From: CAZBWE01 sp964440735
GTDB taxonomy: Bacteria; Planctomycetota; Phycisphaerae; Sedimentisphaerales; Anaerobacaceae
NCBI GenBank assembly: GCA_964440735.1
Contig: CAYTTK010000072.1
Span: 1 to 13,335 of the forward strand
Direction of reading: 5' to 3'
Length of the DNA: 13,335 nt
Shown here: positions 1 to 6,677 of the stretch, piece after piece
Numbering within the stretch: the first letter of the stretch is position 1
How the letters are laid out: each line of letters begins with the position of its first letter
Translations under genes and position numbers: made by a program
The notes under the pieces: generated by a model
What the model saw: only the letters and a program-made list of their open reading frames with translations
What the model was told of the DNA's origin: nothing
Databases searched by the model: none

Positions 1-78
1 GGTGCCCGAGTGGCTAAAGGGGACGGGCTGTAAACCCGTTGGCGTAAGCCTACGTAGGTTCGAATCCTACCCGGCCCA
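1..78 (+). tRNA. tRNA-Tyr (GTA), 5' end cut by window edge
   Basis: The anticodon arm ACGGG / CTGTAAA / CCCGT gives anticodon GTA. The long variable arm (GGCGTAAGCCTACG region) is typical of bacterial class II tRNA-Tyr. The T arm GTAGG-TTCGAAT-CCTAC and the 3' acceptor strand CCGGCCC plus discriminator A (position 78) are complete. Only the last two bases of the 5' acceptor strand (GG) are inside the window, so about five bases are missing to the left. No CCA is encoded. It is on the opposite strand from the next gene and ends head-on to it. Confidence 0.95.
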
Positions 79-236
79 TTATACCTACCAAAACGCCATG
101 CATCTCAACAAAATCAAAAAACATTATGAAAATCAAGAAGATTGAGTATGTAAAGAAAAACAAATTATACTGGAGAATCTGAACCGCAGGAATTTCTTAA
201 AAAAAGAATAGCCGGCTCAGATATCGCTTTCCAACC
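79..236. other. A/T-rich gap between tRNA-Tyr and paralogue A
   Basis: This 158-bp stretch holds only two very short open frames (15 and 18 codons) with no good ribosome binding site and no recognisable product. The short palindrome AGCCGGCT lies near 210-217. I see no clear terminator for either the tRNA or the convergent gene that ends at 237. Confidence 0.4.
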
Positions 237-917
237 TTATGAGCAGCGCACCTCTGAAGGTTCGCCCACAGCGGAATCTTGCAAGTCCTCATCCGGCTCA
301 AAACCATAACCTGAATGAAGGCCGGTCCTCTTTGCCAGCTCCTTCATTGCCTCACACTGGATATCCTTGCCATAAAGGTTACCCTCATCAATTGCGTATA
401 TCTTAAGCGTTTTGCTGTCTGCCGCACAAAGTTGTCCTCTTCTAAGGAGTTCATTAAAACTAAGCTTTCGCATCACCACATCGTCTTCATCATCACTTTC
501 GGTTTTTTCGATAACGCTCAACAAAAAATCGAGCTTCAACATTTCCATCCCGCTGCCCAAATCCTTCTCTCCTGCCTTACCCGCCTTGTTTTTCCTTCTC
601 TCGCAGCGAGCCGCTAAATCAGATACCAGTCCTTCAGTAACTGTCCTGGGTTGTGCTGCCTTAAAGAAAATATCAAGGCATTTATCCTTCAGCCCATTGA
701 TGGCCTTGATTTGCCGGCGGCACCAACTATTTTGGCGGTGGATGCCCTCAGGATAATACTGCTGTTGCTCCTTCAATCTGTTTGCTCTTGCTTTGATAAG
801 ACTGCCAATCCCCACTACAGCCGCCAGGACAACCAGTAGCAGTATTTGCGACAAGAACGTATCATCCCCGCTTCCATCGCTGGCAACTATGATTATTTGT
901 GCTAAAAAACGGCTCAT
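237..917 (-). CDS. Unrecognised membrane-anchored protein, tandem paralogue A
   Basis: 226-aa protein of unknown function. Residues about 23-41 form one hydrophobic helix just after a short N-terminus. A Lys/Arg-rich middle follows, then a C-terminal domain (about 122-197) that is the same domain as in the neighbouring gene at 1045-1443. By hand alignment 52 of 77 positions are identical, including the block EGNLYGKDIQCEAMK, with DFLLSV, MRKL and ELLRR upstream. The tail after 198 is acidic and unique to this copy. The ATG at 915-917 has only a weak AAGAA-type ribosome site. The gene lies 127 bp downstream of its paralogue on the same strand, so co-transcription is possible. I do not recognise the family; a cytoplasmic domain tethered to the membrane is inferred. 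Confidence 0.75.
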   Translation of the reverse strand: MSRFLAQIIIVASDGSGDDTFLSQILLLVVLAAVVGIGSLIKARANRLKEQQQYYPEGIHRQNSWCRRQIKAINGLKDKCLDIFFKAAQPRTVTEGLVSDLAARCERRKNKAGKAGEKDLGSGMEMLKLDFLLSVIEKTESDDEDDVVMRKLSFNELLRRGQLCAADSKTLKIYAIDEGNLYGKDIQCEAMKELAKRTGLHSGYGFEPDEDLQDSAVGEPSEVRCS

Positions 918-1044
918 AATTTCTTATTTATATCGGATTTCCAAATTCACCTTGAATTTTATCGCAGCCACACCGGCCAAAAAAACTCAAAGAGTAAAAC
1001 TCAAAACCCTTGAACAATCAGGCCGACACCGAATAATCCTGCTC

Positions 1045-1443
1045 TCAGCTGTTATCTTTAACCTTGCGAGTGGTCCTTTCCGACAACTTCTTCATCGCCT
1101 CGCACTGGATATCTTTACCGTAAAGATTACCCTCATTTATCGCATACACCTTAAGCGCATTGCTATCTATCGCATCCAGTTGTTCCCTGCGAAGCATTTC
1201 ATGAAAAACGAGCTTCCGCATCATCACATCATTTCTGTCAGCACCCATGGTATTCTCAACAACGCTCAGCAGGAAATCCTGCTCTAACATCTCCAAGCCG
1301 CCGGCCAGATTTCTCTTACTGCCCAGTTCATCTCTCTTCTGCTCATCATCAGAAGTATTTCTGGCTGATGTTCGCACCTCCGCCACTTTACCCGGCCCCG
1401 TTCTTTTCGTCTCGCTCTTCTTTTCTCCTATACTCCAGGCCAT
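1045..1443 (-). CDS. Unrecognised soluble protein, tandem paralogue B
   Basis: 132-aa protein. Residues 1-45 are charged, low-complexity and probably disordered. Residues about 48-124 carry the domain shared with the gene at 237-917 (motifs EML..DFLLSV.E.T, V.MRKL.F.E.LRR.QL and YAI.EGNLYGKDIQCEAMK). It has no membrane helix, so it may be the soluble partner of the membrane-anchored paralogue. The start is well supported: GGAGGT lies seven bases before the ATG at 1441-1443. The strong conservation of the C-terminal block argues that both copies are real and under selection. Helical secondary structure seems likely from composition. I cannot assign a function; an adaptor or protein-interaction role is only a guess. 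Confidence 0.8.
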   Translation of the reverse strand: MAWSIGEKKSETKRTGPGKVAEVRTSARNTSDDEQKRDELGSKRNLAGGLEMLEQDFLLSVVENTMGADRNDVMMRKLVFHEMLRREQLDAIDSNALKVYAINEGNLYGKDIQCEAMKKLSERTTRKVKDNS

Positions 1444-1690
1444 TTTTTACACCTCCAATCACAATAAAACGCCGGTTTCAGTAATTCTCTCGACACACCC
1501 TTACTATTGTCGGCCAAATCACTCGAAAGCAATGCGATTATACACTTGTTCTATCGGCCGACCAACGAAAACCGCTCCAAAATTTTTCATCCCTTCAACC
1601 GTGCCATAGAAAAGCAAAAGCACAACCATCAAACATAATTTACGCAAAACCAGGTTTAATCTGAAAAAAACAGGCCTTGTAACAGTTGCG

Positions 1691-2542
1691 CTATTCTTCT
1701 TCCTTTTCCTTTGGCTTTAAGAGTCCTTTCAGAGCGCTTGTTGCTGCTTCTCCAACATCCTTTCCTGTTTCTAATGCTTCTTTGCCGGCATCTTTTCCAG
1801 TTTTCAGTAGCTCACCGCTCCCCTCAAGCAAAATGCCGGTTATATCTCCAACTCTCTTGAGTTCCAATGCCAAAGAGCCGACCATTTCTTTTGGCAATAC
1901 GCCGGCTCCCTGTTCAGCAATCCCTTTGGCAATCGCCAACAGAACCTTGCCGGATAAAGCGGCGGTATTTAACTTATTATCACCGCCTAAGTCCGTCATT
2001 TCGATTGGCGCAAGTTTCAATGTTAGAGTATCTGCTTTTCCCGGAATAGGAAGTAATTTCACGCTCACTGTTGTATTGGTAATTTCGAGATTATCAATAT
2101 GCAGTTTTTTCCCGGACGGCTCGGCAGGCTGTTCATCCTTCGCGGGGATTGACTTGATAACATCCTTGATGTTATTGGAAAAACCTTTCTGTTCGAGGAC
2201 AACATTTGCGCCATCGAGCTTGATTTCTCTTATGTTAACCATATCACTCAAAAGCGACCAGACATCAACTTCAATTTTGGCAGATTTCAACTCAAGCAGT
2301 TTTTCGTGTTGATAGCCGGGTGGATTGCCGATTACGAGATTTTGCAGGCCGAGTTTTCCACCCATAATCGAAAGGTCCACATCACCTACGCTCACTGCAA
2401 CATTTAAGGCTTTATTTGCGGCTGTTTCTATCCCCGTCTTTAATGCCCGATTGCCGAAGAGATGAACTAAAACAGCAGCAAGAATAATCAGAACAATAAT
2501 TATAAGCAAAATACTATAAATGATTTTAAGTGGAGTTTTCAT
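1691..2542 (-). CDS. AsmA-like membrane-anchored envelope protein
   Basis: 283-aa protein with one N-terminal membrane helix (about 6-28), followed by a region resembling the N-terminal part of AsmA/DUF748 proteins: ALKTGIETAANKAL, then DVDLSIMGGKLGLQNLVIGNPPGY, then IEVDVWSLLSDMVNIREIKLDGANVVLEQ. This beta-rich pattern of 'level, scaffold, then class-specific term' is typical of AsmA repeats, which in the large family members are linked to lipid transport between membranes. This one is short and holds only one such unit. The C-terminus (about 240-283) is an amphipathic Lys/Glu helix with two related blocks, TGKDAGKEALE and TGKDVGEAATS. The start has AAAGGA about seven bases upstream of the ATG. 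It sits 89 bp downstream of the remnant DUF2959 gene on the same strand. Confidence 0.75.
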   Translation of the reverse strand: MKTPLKIIYSILLIIIVLIILAAVLVHLFGNRALKTGIETAANKALNVAVSVGDVDLSIMGGKLGLQNLVIGNPPGYQHEKLLELKSAKIEVDVWSLLSDMVNIREIKLDGANVVLEQKGFSNNIKDVIKSIPAKDEQPAEPSGKKLHIDNLEITNTTVSVKLLPIPGKADTLTLKLAPIEMTDLGGDNKLNTAALSGKVLLAIAKGIAEQGAGVLPKEMVGSLALELKRVGDITGILLEGSGELLKTGKDAGKEALETGKDVGEAATSALKGLLKPKEKEEE

Positions 2543-2631
2543 TGTCTATCCTTTCCAAGTTTAAACTGAAAGAATTTTACGCTATTTAACAAAACAGATA
2601 TATATGAAAGCAACTGCAACCGTTTTCAATA

Positions 2632-2744
2632 TTATTCTTTGCCCATTTCCTTGATGAAGGAGTTTGCCTCAGCAATTGAGGCTTCCATTTCTTTGATAAG
2701 CGACTCAATATCTGCCTCGACAGAAATAAGCTCATCCTGCAGGG
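2632..2744 (-). pseudogene. Remnant of a DUF2959 gene (3' end only)
   Basis: These 113 bp match the 3' end of the intact DUF2959 gene at 6655-6767 with only four mismatches, and 78 bp in a row (2638-2715) are identical. In the matching frame it encodes the last 36 residues (LQDELISVEADIES...FIKEMGKE) and its own TAA. The frame stays open back to a stop at about 2810-2812 but contains no usable start codon, and the upstream sequence no longer matches the intact gene. Of the four differences three are synonymous and one changes the last residue (E versus K). It is therefore the tail of a once-coding copy. A 73-codon GTG-started frame over the same bases is out of phase and not a gene. Confidence 0.85.
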
Positions 2745-2845
2745 CAAGTATCTCCGGTTTGGGTAATTTCGCGTTCCCGATGGGCGTTTGCGCGTCCGCT
2801 GGAACACATGGTTAGGTTTTTCTGTGTCAATCCTATTGGCGAACT

Positions 2846-3256
2846 TTATTTTAGATTTAGAAAGTACTGTCTAACTTTTGCCGCAATCTGACCATCAGTC
2901 ATTTCGTCAACTGTTTCAACGCCAACTATACGTCCACCGAGTCCTTCGCGCTCAAGATGTTTTTTGAGTTCACCTTTTGCCTCACCAGGACCAAATATCA
3001 GGATAGATTCTGCCTCACGAATACACGAAATTACCTCATTGTAGTAAGTGTTGAGATGTCCCGTAAACTCTCGCTGTTGGCGGCCATTTGATGGAACTGC
3101 CTGTGATTCAAATGGACCACCCGAACGTGAACCAGCAGCACGTCGTATCTGTTTTTCAACATTCGATTTTACTAATTTTATTTCTTCCTCTTCACCAGTA
3201 AGAAACACTATGACGGCTTTCCTATGATCAATCCACAAACCCATTTTTCTTTTCAT
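2846..3256 (-). CDS. Small eRF1-domain-like 'translational machinery' family protein
   Basis: 136-aa soluble protein. The N-terminal GLWIDHRKAVIV (about 6-17) and C-terminal ILIFGPGEAKGELKKHL (about 85-101) followed by VETVDEMTDGQIAAKVRQYF match my recollection of small bacterial proteins annotated as translational machinery proteins. These relate to domain 3 of eRF1/Pelota and to the bacterial baeRF group. The eRF1 catalytic GGQ motif is absent, so peptide release is not expected. The middle (about 36-65) is basic and polar, possibly a flexible RNA-contacting segment. The start is set by AGGGGA six bases before the ATG at 3254-3256. That ATG overlaps the stop of the upstream LapA-like gene (ATGA), which indicates translational coupling. 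Function is inferred from the family only. Confidence 0.7.
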   Translation of the reverse strand: MKRKMGLWIDHRKAVIVFLTGEEEEIKLVKSNVEKQIRRAAGSRSGGPFESQAVPSNGRQQREFTGHLNTYYNEVISCIREAESILIFGPGEAKGELKKHLEREGLGGRIVGVETVDEMTDGQIAAKVRQYFLNLK

Positions 3257-3501
3257 AGTTTTTCCCCTCTTTCTTTTATATCCATACTGTCTCTGTACGA
3301 TACAGGTTTTGCGCTCAATAGACTTGTTACAACAACTCCTAAGACAAAACCGACCAGTAATGTTATGATAATCAGCAGTGCCTTAGGCATTGTAATCGTA
3401 AGAAGTAGCAGTTTCGTTTCAACGGCTTGTGTGTTCTGCAATATCGCAATCAAAACTAACAGAGTCAGAACAATTATAACAATGGTTTTTGTTTTTTTCA
3501 C
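3253..3501 (-). CDS. LapA/DUF1049-family inner-membrane protein
   Basis: 82-aa protein with two membrane helices (about 7-22 and 39-62) separated by the short segment QNTQAVETKLLLLTITMP. The pattern 'ILQNTQ-V----L---I-MP-ALLI---LLVGFVLG' is characteristic of the LapA (lipopolysaccharide assembly protein A, DUF1049) domain. The C-terminal tail is short and charged. The start is GTG at 3499-3501, supported by AAGGAGT about nine bases upstream; no ATG is available in frame before the first helix. It is the first gene of a two-gene unit and overlaps the next gene by four bases. In E. coli, LapA works with LapB in LPS regulation; a LapB-like TPR partner is not visible here, so the role in this organism is open. 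Confidence 0.8.
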   Translation of the reverse strand: MKKTKTIVIIVLTLLVLIAILQNTQAVETKLLLLTITMPKALLIIITLLVGFVLGVVVTSLLSAKPVSYRDSMDIKERGEKL

Positions 3502-3568
3502 TATCAGGTACTCCTTATTATTACAGGATTATTTAAGAAACACTCAAATGCCTCTCTCTGTAATAATT

Positions 3569-5104
3569 CTATACATGGGCAACAGTATTGTATTTATTCG
3601 AGGATGAGACAAGTTCTTTCATCTGAGGGTGAATAGTTTTTAACATCTTGCGGAAGTGAAATCCATATATTGAAAATCGAACAGCCAACGGCAGCCGGCG
3701 GGGCTTTTTGAGCGACCAGAGCATAAGCATCCAATAGTGAATCTTGCCCTTCTCTATAATACCAATTCGCCACATTGCCCTGAAAAAGGCCTTAATGGCA
3801 GAATATCGCACTTTAAGCCTTGTCTTGTTGCTGAAATTGTAGTTCTTAAGAAAAGTTTTAATGCGTTTGCAATAGTATTTCTGTGAGTAGATAGTATTCA
3901 ATACTTTCTGATATCCGCTTAGAAGTTCGTGTACTTCCATCTTGGGAATAAAATTCATTGTGCAGTCCATATTGTCGCCTGTTGGCAATTTTGATAATCT
4001 ATTTTCACTCATTAGCCTTCGGTAGAGTTTTGTTCCGCGTGGAGCGTTAAGCAGTCCTACCATTGCTGTCACTATGCCGCTGTCCTGAACCAGGTTTATT
4101 AATTTGTCAAATACATTAGGCTTATCATTATCGAAACCGACAATAAATCCGGCTTGTACCTGCATACCAAACTGCTGTATCTTTTTGATAGCTGCGATGA
4201 TATCACGGCCGATATTTTGTTTTTTGTTACATTCGGCCAGGCTTTCTTCATTGGGAGATTCGATGCCGATAAATACGCAGTCGAAACCAGCTCTTGTCAT
4301 CAGTGTCATAAGCTCCTCGTCATCTACCATGTCGATGGAAGCCTGTGTATTGAAGGTAAATGGATGGTTTCTTTTGTCCATCCAGTTGATAATTGCCGGA
4401 AGCAATTCATTTTTCAGTTGCTGGCGTTTTCCTATAAAGTTATCATCCACAAAAAAAACGTCACCTCGCCAGTTATGAACGTAAAGGCTTTCGAGTTCAT
4501 CGATTATCTGGCGGGTAGTCTTTGTACGTACCTTGTGGCCCAGGAGAGCTGTAATATCGCAAAAATCACAATTAAATGGGCAGCCTCTTGAGTACTGAAG
4601 CCCCATAAGGCCATATTTTTTCATGTCAACTAAATCCCACATTGGAATCGGGCTGCTTTGCATATCGGCTTTGAGCGTTGTTTTGTAAACCGGCTTTAAA
4701 CAGTTATTTGAAAGATCCTCTAAAAAAGCCGGCAGTGTAATTTCTGCTTCATTGAGGACAAGATAGTCAGCACCAGGAACCAACTCAGGAAAAGATGTGA
4801 ACAACGGGCCGCCCGCAACTACTTTGACGTTGAGTCTCTTGCATCTTTCTACCACCTTCCTGGCAGAGTTCTTTTGGATAACCATTGCAGAAATGAATAC
4901 ATAGTCGGCCCACTTGATATGCCGGTCGCGAAGTTTAACCGTGTTCATATCAATCAGTTTTTTCTCAAAAGATTCCGGCAGCATCGCAGCAACCGTAAGC
5001 AAGCCCAGAGGCGGAAGAAGTGCCTTTTTGGAAACAAACTTTAGAGCACTTTTTAGACTCCAGAATGTGTTAGGTACTTCCGGATTTATTAGCAGGATTT
5101 TCAT
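3569..5104 (-). CDS. B12-binding-domain radical SAM protein (DUF4070-type)
   Basis: 511-aa enzyme. Residues 1-130 form a Rossmann-like cobalamin-binding-type domain (MKILLINPEVP start, PPLGLLTVAAMLP, VVAGGPLFTSFPEL). The radical SAM core begins at YSRGCPFNCDFC, where C175, C179 and C182 make the CxxxCxxC cluster motif. FFVDDNFIG, FIGIESPNEESL and QVQAGFIVGFDND follow as usual in this class. The C-terminal 170 residues resemble DUF4070, shared with the hopanoid C-2 methylase HpnP and related enzymes. The canonical DxHxxG cobalamin motif is not evident, so binding may be base-off without a His ligand. I chose the ATG at 5102-5104 (AGGA eight bases upstream) because the domain starts there; an in-frame start at 5140 would only add 12 unrelated residues. 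The substrate is unknown; methylation of an unactivated carbon is a family-level guess. Confidence 0.85.
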   Translation of the reverse strand: MKILLINPEVPNTFWSLKSALKFVSKKALLPPLGLLTVAAMLPESFEKKLIDMNTVKLRDRHIKWADYVFISAMVIQKNSARKVVERCKRLNVKVVAGGPLFTSFPELVPGADYLVLNEAEITLPAFLEDLSNNCLKPVYKTTLKADMQSSPIPMWDLVDMKKYGLMGLQYSRGCPFNCDFCDITALLGHKVRTKTTRQIIDELESLYVHNWRGDVFFVDDNFIGKRQQLKNELLPAIINWMDKRNHPFTFNTQASIDMVDDEELMTLMTRAGFDCVFIGIESPNEESLAECNKKQNIGRDIIAAIKKIQQFGMQVQAGFIVGFDNDKPNVFDKLINLVQDSGIVTAMVGLLNAPRGTKLYRRLMSENRLSKLPTGDNMDCTMNFIPKMEVHELLSGYQKVLNTIYSQKYYCKRIKTFLKNYNFSNKTRLKVRYSAIKAFFRAMWRIGIIEKGKIHYWMLMLWSLKKPRRLPLAVRFSIYGFHFRKMLKTIHPQMKELVSSSNKYNTVAHV

Positions 5105-5199
5105 CTTATTTTCCTGATTATACACTGGCACACTACCCATGATTTTGTTTTGTGCCGACTCGAAACAGTTTATTACAGCCTAAGCAGCTTGACTTTTCA

Positions 5200-5892
5200 T
5201 CATTTTTTTTTCTGAGGGCGTTTTTGCTTTAATTCCTCAAGATACTTTGCCACGACATCTTTACCGCCTAATCCAAAGGCTATTGCCAAAGTAAGGCAAA
5301 CACCGCCAAGGATAATATTGAAGGTGGTAGTTACCAAGAGCGATGCAATGCCAAGCTGTTCCAGTGCAATAGTTATTGCGAAAATTATAATCGCCCATCG
5401 GCTTACAGCAGCAAATGTCTCCGGTCTGGGTAAATCGGCATTGCCGGCAGCCGTGCGAACTATTCCTGACACAAGGCTTGCCAGAAACATAGCAACCACC
5501 AGAACAAGCAAGGCTGCTATGACATTCGGGACGTAAGCAAATAAGCCTGCAAGAACATCGGAAGCCTTGGGTAGCCCCAAAGCATCAACCGTCATCACAA
5601 GCACCATAATCATAATCAGCCAATAAACCAGGCTACTCACCACCTCTCTGGCGGAAATTTTCAAATCGCCTTTCCTTAGAATTTCTGATATGCCCGCCTT
5701 ATCCGCCAGCGTATCGAAGCGTATAGCCTTGAGCAGCCAGTCAACTATCCGTTTGATTGTCTTGGCTATAAGCCAGCCTACTATCAGGATTACTAATGCA
5801 CCCAGCAGGACAGGAAGATAGGCCATTATTCTGGTCAACATCTCGCGGACCGGGTCAACAATAAGATTTTCCCATTCTATTACAGCCAACAT
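5200..5892 (-). CDS. Mechanosensitive-channel-type TM-helix membrane protein
   Basis: 230-aa membrane protein with about five hydrophobic helices (roughly 23-41, 82-102, 115-140, 160-180 and 184-207). The repeated pattern LPVLLGALVILIVGWLIA and YVPNVIAALLVLVVAMFLA is that of the conserved TM-helix repeat (PF05552-type) found in MscS relatives. The last helix ends in AFGLGGKDVVAKYLEEL, which corresponds to the MscS-type pore-helix end, but the protein stops about 20 residues later. The cytoplasmic beta domain of MscS is absent, as in CmpX-like proteins. The start is the ATG at 5890-5892 because GGAGGT sits seven bases upstream; the ATG 15 bases earlier overlaps that site and cannot use it. It lies 95 bp upstream of the radical SAM gene on the same strand. 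Confidence 0.8.
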   Translation of the reverse strand: MLAVIEWENLIVDPVREMLTRIMAYLPVLLGALVILIVGWLIAKTIKRIVDWLLKAIRFDTLADKAGISEILRKGDLKISAREVVSSLVYWLIMIMVLVMTVDALGLPKASDVLAGLFAYVPNVIAALLVLVVAMFLASLVSGIVRTAAGNADLPRPETFAAVSRWAIIIFAITIALEQLGIASLLVTTTFNIILGGVCLTLAIAFGLGGKDVVAKYLEELKQKRPQKKK

Positions 5893-6093
5893 TTTTCGTA
5901 CCTCCATGTAAAATTGTTAATAATTGAATGCCGTTTCTGCCAGATTTTATTTAACCGACATCTCCCACCCGCCGTGCCAGCGCACCGTCGCGGCAGGTAT
6001 TAAACGCCTGACTACGCAACCAAGCATCTCGTTTTCGTAATAATATCAAAATCTTCCTCGAATTACAATAATCCCTGATTTTTTTTTACGAAG

Positions 6094-6121
6094 CCCTGAG
6101 CAAACGTAGTGCGTCGAAGGG
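6094..6121 (+). repeat. REP-like palindrome, copy 1
   Basis: CCCTGAG, a 13-base variable centre, then TCGAAGGG. The outer bases CCCT and AGGG pair. It is the longer of two related units in the gap. Confidence 0.6.
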
Positions 6122-6137
6122 AGCTCTGTCCTGTTTA

Positions 6138-6156
6138 CCCTGAGCTTGTCGAAGGG
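6138..6156 (+). repeat. REP-like palindrome, copy 2
   Basis: CCCTGAGC-TTG-TCGAAGGG, the short form of the same repeat, 16 bp after copy 1 in the same orientation. The arms CCCT-GAGC and TCGAAGGG are imperfectly self-complementary. This form is common as an extragenic dispersed repeat in many bacteria. Confidence 0.65.
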
Positions 6157-6268
6157 CTGACTCCCTATTTTCTCCATTTTCCTTATTTCTCCAGTATGGT
6201 GCCCCCAGATTTCCCCTCACTTTTTCAACAGCCCTACTGTTCCTATTTATTCTTACGATTTTAATACT

Positions 6269-6284
6269 ACCAGTTTCAACTGGT
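6269..6284. promoter_or_regulatory. Perfect 7-bp inverted repeat, possible operator
   Basis: ACCAGTT-TC-AACTGGT is a perfect dyad with a two-base centre, located 45 bp upstream of the protease remnant's ATG. It has the size and symmetry of a repressor half-site pair but no T-run to make it a terminator. No regulator can be named. Confidence 0.3.
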
Positions 6285-6329
6285 GGGTATTTACTTCCTA
6301 ATTTGTGATTCGAAGAAAATTTCGGTATT

Positions 6330-6677
6330 ATGGCTGGAATGAATAATGATATGATTATATTAGGCTTTGCGTGGTATGTGGTATTCGTACTGTCACTGAG
6401 CTTTCACGAGGCAGCGCATGCATTTGTCGCGATGAAGCTCGGCGATAAGACCGCATTTTACAGTGGACAGGTCAGCCTGCATCCATTTGCGCACATGATG
6501 AGAGAACCCATCGGAATGATTGTGCTGCCAATCGTATCTTACTTTTATAACGGCTGGATGATTGGCTGGGCAAGTACACCTTATGACAGCGCCTGGGCGC
6601 AGCGTTATCCAAAACGCGAGATACTAATGGCGATGGCTGGACCTTTGGCGAATCTTATTTTTTGCCCATTTCCTTGA
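6330..6677 (+). pseudogene. Truncated site-2 protease (M50 family), 5' half only
   Basis: The first 110 residues are a clear start of a small M50 membrane metalloprotease: a membrane helix, then SFHEAAHAFVA with the zinc motif HEAAH at 26-30, GDKTAFYSGQVSLHPFAH, IGMIVLPIVS, GWASTPYD, and MAMAGPLANLI at about 101-110. Family members normally continue for another 100 or so residues, including a second metal-ligand segment (an Asp in an NxxPxxxLDG-type motif). Here the frame runs into the DUF2959 3' end at about 6655, reads CPFP and stops. The metal site cannot be complete, so the product is presumably inactive. The last 23 bp overlap the convergent DUF2959 gene. The start at 6330 has only a weak upstream purine run; 6339 is an alternative. 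Confidence 0.85.

Larger units (their letters stand above)
5893..6329. repeat. 437-bp gene-free tract with REP-like palindromes
   Basis: No coding region is visible here. It holds several palindromic units. A GC-rich imperfect hairpin lies at 5969-5993 (CCGC/GCGG outside GTGC-CAGC-GCAC). Two copies of a short interspersed repeat of the CCCTGAGC...TCGAAGGG type lie at 6094-6121 and 6138-6156. A 7-bp inverted repeat, ACCAGTT-TC-AACTGGT, lies at 6269-6284 in front of the truncated protease gene. The CCCTGAGC/TCGAAGGG type is widespread in bacterial genomes as dispersed extragenic palindromes. The tract separates the minus-strand channel gene from the plus-strand protease remnant, so both 5' regions lie in it, but I cannot pick confident promoters. 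Confidence 0.65.

Noticed and set aside
1..78. tRNA-Tyr as an integration (att) site
   Set aside because: No integrase gene and no second copy of the tRNA 3' end are present in the window.
1686..2312. Long plus-strand open frame of 208 codons opposite the AsmA-like gene
   Set aside because: Ser/Pro/Phe-rich translation typical of an antisense shadow; the minus-strand frame has a membrane anchor, domain similarity and a good ribosome site.
2586..2807. 73-codon minus-strand frame with a GTG start over the DUF2959 remnant
   Set aside because: It is out of phase with the DUF2959 reading frame, its product is Arg/Ser-rich nonsense, and no ribosome site is seen.
5117..5122. Perfect TATAAT on the minus strand just before the radical SAM gene
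   Set aside because: A start seven bases downstream would remove the ribosome site AGGA, and no -35 box lies 16-18 bp upstream.
5893..6329. CRISPR array or short tandem repeats
   Set aside because: The palindromes are only two similar units of different length with no regular spacers and no cas genes nearby.
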